A stretch of DNA of 15,708 nt from NCBI GenBank assembly GCA_003562555.1, contig PWUO01000193.1, positions 1-15,708 of the forward strand, written 5' to 3'. The DNA is from Dehalococcoidia bacterium. Its GTDB lineage: Bacteria; Chloroflexota; Dehalococcoidia; GIF9; AB-539-J10. The notes below the pieces were generated by a model, which saw only the letters and a list, made by a program, of their open reading frames with translations, had not been told where the DNA came from and did not search any database. Numbering within the stretch: position 1 is the first letter of the stretch; the number at the start of each line of letters is the position of its first letter. The translations under genes were made by a program, and so were the position numbers. Shown piece after piece: positions 6,690-13,494 of this stretch.

Positions 6690-7073
6690 GTGGCCGACTA
6701 CAGCACCATCCTGACGCAGTTCGTTCGAAACAGACTGCGTGAGACACGCTGGGAGGATCGTGAGTACATCCAGCACCTCATGGGTATCGAGCGCATCATC
6801 TCGCAGGGCGGACCGAAGAACGGAGCCTCGCGTGTGCTGTATGAGCGGCTTGTGCGTCGCTACCCGGTGGAACACGGCGCCATATTCTCGGAACTCTGCC
6901 GGGGATATCTGACGACGGACAGTCAGTTCCGGCTTCTTCGAGAGGCTCAAGAGGTCCTTTGGCGGCGACAGGAGCAAATGGACCGGCTCACAGAGGAGCA
7001 GGATGCCAGGAAGAAGGAAGACCGTCTCTCCAGGGAGAGGAAGGGATGGTTGTTGCAGGGTGGCCTTGAGTAG
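6690..7073 (+). CDS. Hypothetical helical protein coupled to the preceding gene
   Basis: The product has 127 residues and starts at GTG 6690, two bases after the previous stop, with an AGAGGG-type site inside the end of the upstream gene. It is strongly charged and predicted all-helical. The last third (about 85-122, with REAQEVLWRRQEQMDRLTEE and more) has the spacing of a coiled coil. It has a single cysteine and no membrane segment. W21, the YXXHLXGIER stretch near 25-34 and a C-terminal GWLLQGG are candidate conserved spots. A helical scaffold or a partner of the 146-residue protein is the only reasonable guess. I do not recognise the family. Confidence 0.75.
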   Translation: MADYSTILTQFVRNRLRETRWEDREYIQHLMGIERIISQGGPKNGASRVLYERLVRRYPVEHGAIFSELCRGYLTTDSQFRLLREAQEVLWRRQEQMDRLTEEQDARKKEDRLSRERKGWLLQGGLE

Positions 7074-7081
7074 TGCATATT
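7053..7081 (+). promoter_or_regulatory. Possible internal promoter before the nitroreductase
   Basis: TTGCAG (7053) and CATATT (7076) are separated by exactly 17 bp and each matches four of six consensus bases. They lie at the end of the preceding gene. They could allow nitroreductase expression separate from the two small proteins, but a match this weak can also arise by chance. Confidence 0.25.
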
Positions 7082-7142
7082 TGAGCTATGGCCGAGTCCG
7101 TGACGCCGATTCATGCAGAGCCATTTCGGGAAGGAAGATAGT

Positions 7143-7901
7143 GTGCAGGCGGTTGATCCTGCTGCCTACCAGATCCTTCGCGATCTGGCGGCACAGCGGA
7201 GAAGTGTCCGTCGTTTCAAACCAGATCCGGTTCCACGAGTCCTTATCGAGTCGATACTTGACGTCGCTCGTCTCGCGCCCTCTGCGGCCAACAGTCAGCC
7301 GTGGGAATTCATGGTGGTCGAGGATGAGGATACACGACGCAGGATAGCCAGGACAGCGGCCTCATTGTTCAGTGATGCCCGTAAGCGGGACCCTTCTTTC
7401 AACTGGAGCATCGCGGTGCAGCCTTTCCTCGGGCAGGCACCCGTTCTGATTGTAGTGCTGGGGGACCGGCGCATGATGGATGCGTATCCGAGCATCCTAC
7501 GGGGCAATGTGCTGTTGCGGCAGAGTCTGTCGATATGCATCTATGGATTGCAGCTTGCCGCGACGAGTCTTGGACTTGCCACTGCATGGGGCACGCTACA
7601 GGGTGGATCTCCTGAGGCAGAGATTCGCGAAATGCTGGGTATCCCGGATATCTTCACGGTCGACCATATCGTGCCAGTCGGCTACCCGGATGAAAGCGAA
7701 ACACTACGGGCTGTGGCCCTTGCGCCTGCTCGCAACCTGGCCGCCCTTCGTCGCCCCCTGGTGGACATCGTCCACTGGGGGAGGTATGACTCGTCCAGAG
7801 TTCGTTCCGCTCAGGAGGCGGCTGAGTTCATCTGGACGCAGACGGTGACGAGGGTGAGGTCTCGATCAGTTCCGCCGCGTGATGAGTTGTCCTCACGATG
7901 A
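7143..7901 (+). CDS. Nitroreductase-family FMN oxidoreductase
   Basis: The product has 252 residues from GTG 7143, chosen because GGAAGGAAG lies seven bases upstream. The ATG at 7113 (ten residues longer) has no binding site. The FMN-phosphate motif RRSVRRF is at 19-25 and the flavin/substrate loop APSAANSQPWEF is at 45-56. The central QSLSICIYGLQLAATSLGL helix and the LGIPD...IVPVGYP segment (165-182) are typical of the family. About 45 residues after the usual end form an Arg-rich tail (REA-type helix, then RVRSRSVPPRDE) not needed for catalysis. These enzymes are cytoplasmic dimers that move electrons from NAD(P)H to nitro, quinone or similar acceptors. The physiological substrate cannot be read from sequence. 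It may be co-transcribed with the two small proteins upstream. Confidence 0.88.
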   Translation: MQAVDPAAYQILRDLAAQRRSVRRFKPDPVPRVLIESILDVARLAPSAANSQPWEFMVVEDEDTRRRIARTAASLFSDARKRDPSFNWSIAVQPFLGQAPVLIVVLGDRRMMDAYPSILRGNVLLRQSLSICIYGLQLAATSLGLATAWGTLQGGSPEAEIREMLGIPDIFTVDHIVPVGYPDESETLRAVALAPARNLAALRRPLVDIVHWGRYDSSRVRSAQEAAEFIWTQTVTRVRSRSVPPRDELSSR

Positions 7902-7953
7902 TCGATCCCCGGGACGAGTCCATGAGGATGGCATCACGTCTCGATAAGCTGAC

Positions 7954-7999
7954 GTAACAGAAAGGTGGCCGCACTTCAGTGCGGCCACCTTTCTGTTAC
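7954..7999. terminator. Bidirectional intrinsic terminator
   Basis: Two perfectly complementary 22-nt arms (7954-7975 and 7978-7999) enclose a minimal TTCA loop. The GC-rich core GGTGGCCGCAC is flanked by AAA on one side and TTTCTGTTACT on the other, so each strand reads a stem followed by a U-rich tail. It lies between the convergent nitroreductase and ppdK genes and would end transcription from both. Confidence 0.92.
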
Positions 8000-8014
8000 T
8001 CTTGTACGGCTCTG

Positions 8015-10711
8015 TTACGGGGCCACAGGTGGCATCATCTTGCTGCGAGTGTTCAGTCCACCGTTGCTCTCCCTCTTGGTGAGGATCGCGGCCTGCGATG
8101 CGGCGAATCGGGCAACCGGTACGCGGTAGGGTGAACAGCTCACGTAGTCTACCCCGATCTGGTGGAAGAACTTGACCGACTCTGGATCGCCGCCATGTTC
8201 TCCGCAGACGCCGATCTTAAGATCAGAGTTGGTTCGCTTGCCCCGTTCAACACAGGTTCGCATCAGTTCTCCGACGGCGGCCTTGTCGATGGTTGCGAAA
8301 GGATCCTTCTTCAGGATTCCCTTTTCCACGTACGCGGCAAGGAACGTTCCGATGTCGTCGCGACTGTAGCCATAGGTCGACTGGGTCAAGTCGTTGGTGC
8401 CGAACGAGAAGAAGTCGCAGTAGGGCGCCAGTCGATCACCGATGAGGGCTGCCCGCGGTAGCTCTATCATGATGCCGAACTTGAAGCTGGTCTCGGGGAA
8501 CTTCATCTGCGATCGGACTTCCTCTGCAGTGGTGAACACCAGTTCACGCAGGATGGCCAGTTCCTCTTCCGCGCTCACGAACGGAAGCATGATCTCGGGC
8601 AGCACGGTGAAGCCCTGTCTCATCAGTTCGTAGGCAGCCTCGATGATGGCCTTCACCTGCATCTCGTAGATCTCGGGGAACGTGATGCCGAGGCGACACC
8701 CGCGATGGCCAAGCATCGGGTTGAACTGTTCGAGTGCATGGACACGTTCTCTGACGCGGCGATAGGGCAGGTTGAGGCGTTTGGCCAGAGCGGTCAGACT
8801 CTCCTCGTCGTGAGGAAGGGGCAGGAATTCGTGCAGCGGCGGATCGAGCAGTCTCACCGTAACGGGAAGACCTTCCATAACCTGGAATATCTCGAGGAAG
8901 TCGGCTTTCTGGAAGGGCAGCAGTTCATGCAGCGCGCCCACGCGTTCATCTTTCTCCTGAGCGAGGATCGCCTTTCGGAAATGGTCGATGCGATCCTGCT
9001 GGAAGAACATGTGTTCCGTGCGGCAAAGGCCGATGCCTTCCGCTCCGAACTGGCGCGCCACACGTGAATCTGAAGCCGTATCGGCATTCGTCATGACGCC
9101 CATCTGTTTCACCAGGTCCGCCCACAGCATGAGCTCCTGGAACTCGTTGCTGAGTTCGGGTCGGGTAGTGGGCAACTGGCCGACCATGACCTCTCCGGTC
9201 GTTCCGTCTATGGTAATCCACTCACCTTTCGTGACGATGCGGTTCCCTACGATGAACTCATCCTTGTCCTCGTGGATGTCGATGGCTGAGGCGCCGACCA
9301 CGCAGCACTTGCCCATGCCGCGTGCGACGACCGCAGCGTGTGACGTTATGCCGCCTCGCGTAGTGAGAATACCGACAGCGGCGTTGATACCCCGGATGTC
9401 GTCGGCCGAGGTCTCCGAACGTACAAGTATGTAGGCGCCGCCATCCTTGGCCTGCATCTCGATGAGTTCATCGGGGTTGAAGGCCACGCGGCCCGATGCC
9501 GCGCCGGGAGAGGCCGGCAGACCGTGAGCCACCACCTCCCGCTTCGCTCCGGGGTCGATAATGGGATGCAGCACCTGCTCGAGTTGCTGGGGAGTAATGC
9601 GCAGAAACGCATCCGTCGCCGCCATGACTCGTTCGCGGGTGAGATCTGTCGCCACTTTAATTGATGCCTGTGCGGCTCGTTTGCCCGCGCGAGTTTGCAG
9701 TATCCAGAGCTTGCCGTTCTCAACCGTGAACTCGATATCCTGAATGTCCTTGAAATGGCGCTCAAGCTTCCTGGCCATCGCCTCAAGTTCGTCATATGCA
9801 GCCGGCATGAGGTCCTTCATCTCTTCAACCGGGCGCGGAGTTGCCGTTCCGGCAACTATGTCCTCTCCCTGGGCGTTGGGGAGATACTCCCCCGTCAGCA
9901 CCTTGGCGCCAGTGGAAGGATCCCGAGAGAACACCACACCTGTCCCACAGTCGTCACCCATATTGCCGAACACCATGCTCTGGATAGTCACCGCGGTGCC
10001 GAGATCGTGTGATATCTCGTTCATCTCGCGGTACGCGACCGCGCGAGGGTTGTTCCACGAGTTGAAGACGGCCTCAATGGCCGTCCACAGCTGATCGCGT
10101 GGGTCGAGTGGAAACTCCTTACCGGCAAACTTCTGGACTTCTTCGCGCAGCATCTCTGTCAGCAGCGGCAGGTCCTCAGCGGGCAGTTCGCTGTCCAGTT
10201 GGACGCCTCGCTCATGGCGCAACTTGTTCTCGACGTTCGCAAGCACCGCGTCGGGAACGCCGAGCACCACGTTGCTGTACATCTTGATGAGACGGCGGAA
10301 GCTGTCCCACGCGAAGCGAGGATTATTCGTCTTCTTCGCGAGGCCACGGACGGCGTCTTCATTCATGCCAAGGTCGAGGATCGAATCCATCATTCCCGGC
10401 ATGGAGACCCGCGATCCCGATCGGACGGACAGCAGCAGGGGATCGTCCCTGTCCCCGAAGGCAAGCCCCCGGGTCTGCTCGAGGTGTGCGAGAGCCCGTT
10501 CAACCTCTTCCTTCAGTCCTTCCGGGAGGACCCTTTCATTCTGGAGATAGTGATTGCATGCCTCGGTAATGATCGTGAACCCGGGCGGAACAGGAACTCC
10601 CATGCGGGCCATCTCCGCGAGGTTTGCTCCCTTGCCGCCAAGCAGGTCCTTGAGGTCTGCTCGTCCCTCGGCTGTGCCGTCCCCAAACGAGTATACGTAC
10701 TTAGTCGTCAT
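8015..10711 (-). CDS. ppdK: Pyruvate, phosphate dikinase
   Basis: The product has 898 residues, full length for the enzyme, which interconverts pyruvate, ATP and phosphate with phosphoenolpyruvate, AMP and diphosphate. The N-terminal nucleotide domain begins with LLGGKGANLAEMA and includes RSGSRVSMPGMMDSI. The phosphohistidine domain carries catalytic H458 in GGITSHAAVVARGMGKCCVVG. The C-terminal PEP/pyruvate barrel has GCRLGITFPEIYEMQ and catalytic C836 in GVCGEHGG. ATG 10711 was chosen with GGAGG five bases upstream. A TTG one codon earlier is too close to that site. No regulatory partner (PEP synthase regulatory protein) is adjacent. The gene is monocistronic and ends at the bidirectional terminator. 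It would serve gluconeogenic PEP supply, or PPi-linked glycolysis in an anaerobe. Confidence 0.98.
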   Translation of the reverse strand: MTTKYVYSFGDGTAEGRADLKDLLGGKGANLAEMARMGVPVPPGFTIITEACNHYLQNERVLPEGLKEEVERALAHLEQTRGLAFGDRDDPLLLSVRSGSRVSMPGMMDSILDLGMNEDAVRGLAKKTNNPRFAWDSFRRLIKMYSNVVLGVPDAVLANVENKLRHERGVQLDSELPAEDLPLLTEMLREEVQKFAGKEFPLDPRDQLWTAIEAVFNSWNNPRAVAYREMNEISHDLGTAVTIQSMVFGNMGDDCGTGVVFSRDPSTGAKVLTGEYLPNAQGEDIVAGTATPRPVEEMKDLMPAAYDELEAMARKLERHFKDIQDIEFTVENGKLWILQTRAGKRAAQASIKVATDLTRERVMAATDAFLRITPQQLEQVLHPIIDPGAKREVVAHGLPASPGAASGRVAFNPDELIEMQAKDGGAYILVRSETSADDIRGINAAVGILTTRGGITSHAAVVARGMGKCCVVGASAIDIHEDKDEFIVGNRIVTKGEWITIDGTTGEVMVGQLPTTRPELSNEFQELMLWADLVKQMGVMTNADTASDSRVARQFGAEGIGLCRTEHMFFQQDRIDHFRKAILAQEKDERVGALHELLPFQKADFLEIFQVMEGLPVTVRLLDPPLHEFLPLPHDEESLTALAKRLNLPYRRVRERVHALEQFNPMLGHRGCRLGITFPEIYEMQVKAIIEAAYELMRQGFTVLPEIMLPFVSAEEELAILRELVFTTAEEVRSQMKFPETSFKFGIMIELPRAALIGDRLAPYCDFFSFGTNDLTQSTYGYSRDDIGTFLAAYVEKGILKKDPFATIDKAAVGELMRTCVERGKRTNSDLKIGVCGEHGGDPESVKFFHQIGVDYVSCSPYRVPVARFAASQAAILTKRESNGGLNTRSKMMPPVAP

Positions 10712-10827
10712 CAATCCTCCTGGCGGAACCAGCGGGCTCCGATATTAGGCTCACTCAATCTACGTGCATGCCGGATCCAAACTCCGGTGCGTCATGTACA
10801 CACTGGCGCTGCTACAGACAAGAGAAA

Positions 10828-10853
10828 GGCCCTGTTCCGACACGAACAGGGCC
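10828..10853 (-). terminator. Intrinsic terminator of the CDF/small membrane protein unit
   Basis: A perfect 10-bp stem (GGCCCTGTTC with GAACAGGGCC) encloses a 6-nt loop. On the minus strand it is followed by TTTCTCTTGTCT. An adjacent GGGCCC-T-GGGCCC dyad at 10850-10862 could form a competing stem. The position, after the 77-residue gene and before ppdK, fits a minus-strand terminator. Confidence 0.7.
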
Positions 10854-10921
10854 CTGGGCCCTTCAACTGAGTTTCTTGCCAGAACCAGCGAAATTCATGG
10901 CGCAGGGACATTCTAGACGTG

Positions 10922-10933
10922 TTCGTATACGAA
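10922..10933. repeat. 12-bp perfect palindrome TTCGTATACGAA
   Basis: TTCGTATACGAA is perfectly self-complementary and lies in non-coding DNA beyond the 77-residue gene. It has the size and symmetry of a small operator (TetR, MarR or XRE type). No promoter or start codon is positioned to use it, so its role is unclear. Confidence 0.3.
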
Positions 10934-11048
10934 TGTCAAACGCTCGTAAGAGATGCGGGAGACGTTCGTCCAACTGCCCGCGTCGCGCCAGATGCAGCCG
11001 ACTCCCGGACGGTAGTGGTAACGGTGCCGGAGAAGACGCTTGCAGGAT

Positions 11049-11282
11049 CTAGAGGTCTTCGATGCTGTCGTTGTCGGGCAGGGTCAAGGTGGCATCGAAA
11101 GAATGGGTGTCGGCCGGTGCCGTGGCAACCAAGGCTCCGCCTTCAGACTGTGGCGTGGGCTCGGGAACATCAACTGAAGTGAAGTACCAGAGCAGGAGGC
11201 CGATGCCCAGGAGTGGTACCACAATAGCCAGTACCATGATGATGCGCAGTGCTCGGGAGTAGTGAAATGCCGTGTCGTCCAT
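11049..11282 (-). CDS. Small single-TM membrane protein, unknown
   Basis: The product has 77 residues from ATG 11282, with GGAGGAG about five bases upstream. The N terminus (about 1-12) is followed by one strong membrane segment (about 13-33, IIMVLAIVVPLLGIGLLLWYF). A Pro/Ser/Thr-rich, acidic tail ends TLPDNDSIEDL. No cysteines or catalytic motif are present. It follows the cation diffusion facilitator gene on the same strand with a gap of about 105 bp and precedes the terminator, so it may be the last gene of that transcript. The basic residues lie on the N-terminal side, which by the positive-inside rule suggests the acidic tail is outside. I do not recognise the family. Confidence 0.65.
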   Translation of the reverse strand: MDDTAFHYSRALRIIMVLAIVVPLLGIGLLLWYFTSVDVPEPTPQSEGGALVATAPADTHSFDATLTLPDNDSIEDL

Positions 11283-11387
11283 GCCGCTCCTCCAGAGGGC
11301 TCCCCTTCCCTGACCGGGACGGAGGTCTCATACGAGTATAACGTTGCGGCACCTGCAGGGTTTAGGTGTTCGAGGAGCTGCCCCCCG

Positions 11388-12320
11388 TCACTGCGGGTCA
11401 CTCCGGGAATCGCATGGAACAGGACACTCCGTGCAATCCGGCGTGCAGGGCTCAACGTGAACTGTGACGGTGGTTTCCCGGTATAGCGCGCGTATCCGAT
11501 CCTCTATCTCCTCCGCGATGCGGTGTCCTTCCTCAACACTGTGGTCGCGTGAGACAACGATATGAGCCACTACGTGGCGCTGGCTTCCGGCCTTTCGTGT
11601 GCGGAGGTTGTGGTAGTTGGCAACCTCCGCGTGTTCGCTCAGAAGTGCGCGTATCCTGCGTTCCTCCTTCTCCGGTAACCTCGTGTCCATGAGATTTCTG
11701 ATGGACTTGCGCATCGTGTGGTGCGCCGCACGGGCGATGAGTGCCACCACTATGAGGGCGACCACGGGGTCCAGCATAGGCTGTGCGGTTGTCCGTACGA
11801 GAATGAGTCCTACCAATACGGCAACCGAGCTCATCACGTCGGCCATAAGATCATGGCCTGTGGCCTCGAGTGCCATGGAGTCGACGGTCCTTGCGATTCG
11901 AAGAACGTATCGCGAAACGGCAACGTTGATGGCTATCGCGATGGCGGTCGCGACGATACCGGCATCGATCATCTGTACGACTGTGCCTTCCACCAGTCGC
12001 TGTATCGCCTGATAGGCGATGATTCCTGCGGCAACGAAGATCAGCGTTGCAATACTGGCCGCCGCGATATCCTCGGCGCGACCGTGACCGAAATGGTGTT
12101 CAGAATCAGGGGGCTTGCCGGACACTCGAACGGCGATGTAGCCGATGACGGCGGCCGAGAGGTCAATGAGGCTGTGAAGCGCGTCCGCGAGAATGCCGAT
12201 ACTCCCCGTCAGGATCGCCGCTACCACCTTCAAAGCGAAGAGCGACGAGATGGTGCCTACGGCTATTCTCGCGACGCGTTCCTTGGTGGCCTGCATCGAT
12301 GCCTGTCCGGGAGGATTCAT
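11388..12320 (-). CDS. Cation diffusion facilitator (CDF) metal efflux transporter with Cys-rich tail
   Basis: The product has 310 residues from ATG 12320. The frame stays open to a GTG at 12464, but that extension is Thr/Asn-rich without family features. The true start (12320, 12359 or 12296) is uncertain because none has a good binding site. The TM2 metal site is H49-x-x-x-D53 (ADALHSLIDL) and the TM5 site is D157-x-x-x-D161 (HDLMADV). A His-rich HHFGHG loop follows TM2. The cytoplasmic domain (about 205-290) keeps the usual MDTRLPEKE start. The protein ends with C292-x3-C296-x2-C299-x3-C303, which is not part of the normal family. The mixed His/Asp sites make Zn, Co, Fe or Mn possible. These proteins export divalent metals by proton antiport. 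Confidence 0.9.
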   Translation of the reverse strand: MNPPGQASMQATKERVARIAVGTISSLFALKVVAAILTGSIGILADALHSLIDLSAAVIGYIAVRVSGKPPDSEHHFGHGRAEDIAAASIATLIFVAAGIIAYQAIQRLVEGTVVQMIDAGIVATAIAIAINVAVSRYVLRIARTVDSMALEATGHDLMADVMSSVAVLVGLILVRTTAQPMLDPVVALIVVALIARAAHHTMRKSIRNLMDTRLPEKEERRIRALLSEHAEVANYHNLRTRKAGSQRHVVAHIVVSRDHSVEEGHRIAEEIEDRIRALYRETTVTVHVEPCTPDCTECPVPCDSRSDPQ

Positions 12321-12648
12321 CGCGGGATATTCTACTCCCTTCACACCTGCATCGCGCATTGACCGGGCGCCGATTAGTGGTGCATCGACCGGGGGTATGG
12401 TTATCCTAGGGACGGCAGAGGTGTTGGTGTTGGATGTGATTAGTGAGGCGTACGTTTGCGACACGATCGATACGACGCATGGAGCGACTGTTTGGTTTTC
12501 GCTGATGGTGACCCTTGAGGTCGCGATAGGGCGAGATTGTCAACGCGGAACGCGATATCCCGAAGTCTCACGTAGAGGTTGCGCACAACCTCGTGCTGCG
12601 GGCTACGGAAATGAGGTTCGGGAAATTCACCCGTTGCAGCAGGACGTG

Positions 12649-12657
12649 TGTTAAGAT
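12649..12657 (+). promoter_or_regulatory. Extended -10 promoter of the crotonase operon
   Basis: TGTTAAGAT carries the TGn extension followed by TAAGAT, which matches four of six -10 bases. The predicted start of transcription, about 12664, is the first base of the leader hairpin. No good -35 is present at normal spacing (TTGCAG at 12634 is only 12 bp away). Confidence 0.4.
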
Positions 12658-12664
12658 GGCACGG

Positions 12665-12684
12665 TTCCGCGCGACAGCGCGGAA
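12665..12684 (+). promoter_or_regulatory. Leader hairpin that pairs the crotonase ribosome binding site
   Basis: TTCCGCGC and GCGCGGAA form a perfect 8-bp stem with a GACA loop. The right arm contains GGAA, the first part of the GGAAGG Shine-Dalgarno (12681-12686) that serves GTG 12697. The stem would therefore hide the ribosome binding site in an mRNA that begins at or next to it. It could be a thermosensor-like or protein-bound control element, or it could stabilise the 5' end. Confidence 0.45.
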
Positions 12685-12696
12685 GGCTGGTGACGT

Positions 12697-13494
12697 GTGT
12701 ATGAGAGACTCCTCGTAGAGAAGGGTGATGACCTGATGAAGGTCAGGTTCAACAATCCACGCTTGCACAACGCCCTGGATGCGCAGATGCTGGAGGAGAT
12801 GGTGATGTTGTGCCGCGAGTTGGATCGTGATGATACGACTCGTTTTGTCGTCTTCACAGGTGAAGGGGACTCGTTCATGGCCGGCGTTGACCTGAAGAGT
12901 GACGCGATGTCCGTGGACAATGATCCGGCTTCGGCCAGGCGGCGTCAGCGTATGGGCCAGGAGCTTATCAGGCACTTGCGCGATCTTGAGCAGATTACCG
13001 TGGCGGCGGTCAACGGGCCGTGTGTTGGGGCAGGGCTCGCGGTGGCCATCGCTTGTGATCTGCGTGTCGCAGCCGACGATTCGACGTGGTCTCTGCCCAA
13101 CACAAGCCTCGGGTATTTCTTCTCGTGGGCATGCACGCCGCTTCTCGTGAGCCTGGTCGGTCCGGCCAACGCGAAAGACCTTATCCTGATGCGGCGACGG
13201 CTTGCTGCTGCAGAGGCGTTGGAGATGAATCTCGCCAATATGACTGTGTCTGCGACGACACTGATGATGGTGGTTGATGAGATGGTCGACCGCATGAGAT
13301 CAGGTGGACCACTGGCTATGCGTATGGCGAAGAAGCTGGTAAACGCGTCTGCACCGGCGTGGTTTGGCGACGTCTCCACGTCTGAGCCGGAGTTGATAGA
13401 ACGACTCTACGCAGCGGGTGAGCCTGCAGAAGGATCCGATGCATTTCTCAACAAGCGTGCGCCACATTGGCGCACGAAGGGGGAATCCAGGTGA
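12697..13494 (+). CDS. Crotonase (enoyl-CoA hydratase/isomerase) family protein with altered active site
   Basis: The product has 265 residues and starts at GTG 12697 with GGAAGG ten bases upstream. The fold signatures are clear: the oxyanion-hole loops SFMAGVDLKS (59-68) and NGPCVGAGLAVAIACD (106-121), the latter at the usual place. The two catalytic glutamates of hydratases (Glu144 and Glu164 in the rat enzyme) align with N135 (PNTSLG) and D161 (NAKDLIL). The usual PGAGGTQRL loop is replaced by FFSWACTPLL, and the LTG turn by LMR. The family acts on acyl-CoA thioesters in the cytoplasm. Loss of both acids argues against ordinary hydration and for another crotonase reaction, or a structural role. 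The stop overlaps the next start (GTGA), so the two are coupled. Confidence 0.88.
   Translation: MYERLLVEKGDDLMKVRFNNPRLHNALDAQMLEEMVMLCRELDRDDTTRFVVFTGEGDSFMAGVDLKSDAMSVDNDPASARRRQRMGQELIRHLRDLEQITVAAVNGPCVGAGLAVAIACDLRVAADDSTWSLPNTSLGYFFSWACTPLLVSLVGPANAKDLILMRRRLAAAEALEMNLANMTVSATTLMMVVDEMVDRMRSGGPLAMRMAKKLVNASAPAWFGDVSTSEPELIERLYAAGEPAEGSDAFLNKRAPHWRTKGESR

Larger units (their letters stand above)
10712..11048. other. Intergenic region upstream of ppdK
   Basis: These 337 bp lie between ppdK and the next minus-strand gene. They hold a minus-strand terminator (10828-10853) and a CCGGA-N7-TCCGG dyad at 10778-10794. A -10-like TAATAT lies just ahead of ppdK (minus strand) without a clear -35. 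A 12-bp palindrome is at 10922-10933. The longer plus-strand frames here have no ribosome binding site and no coding character. Confidence 0.55.
12321..12696. other. Divergent intergenic region between the CDF and crotonase genes
   Basis: This gap of about 376 bp shrinks if the CDF start lies upstream of 12320. Near the CDF start a minus-strand TAGAAT lies eight bases before ATG 12320, so the mRNA could be nearly leaderless. The right end holds the extended -10 and RBS hairpin of the crotonase gene. A perfect TTGACA on the minus strand (12543-12538) has no matching -10. The middle holds nothing I can identify. Confidence 0.5.

Noticed and set aside
6297..6977. 226-codon minus-strand open frame (and a 181-codon neighbour at 6202-6747)
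   Set aside because: Both lie antisense to the two small coupled genes, which have good ribosome binding sites and tight spacing. The minus frames are Ser/Arg-rich shadow-type translations without a binding site.
10199..10870. 223-codon plus-strand open frame
   Set aside because: It is antisense to the N-terminal part of ppdK, whose catalytic motifs are intact. There is no ribosome binding site and the composition is that of a shadow frame.
10922..10933. LexA (SOS) box
   Set aside because: The half sites run TTCG...CGAA, opposite to the CGAAC...GTTCG order of Gram-positive-type boxes, and no damage-repair gene is near.
10950..11000. Possible tRNA, because of a GTTCGTCC stretch between short GC arms
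   Set aside because: The arms do not pair as T and acceptor stems and no anticodon stem can be drawn.
10919..11182. 87-codon plus-strand frame in the gap before ppdK
   Set aside because: It starts inside a palindrome with no ribosome binding site, and its 3' half overlaps the 77-residue minus-strand gene.
11718..12362. 214-codon plus-strand open frame
   Set aside because: Antisense to the CDF transporter. It is rich in Asp/Gly/Arg from reading hydrophobic codons backwards, and has no start signal.
12321..12464. 48-residue N-terminal extension of the CDF transporter
   Set aside because: The segment is Thr/Asn/Pro-rich with no membrane segment or family similarity, and its GTG has no ribosome binding site. 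A downstream start is more likely.
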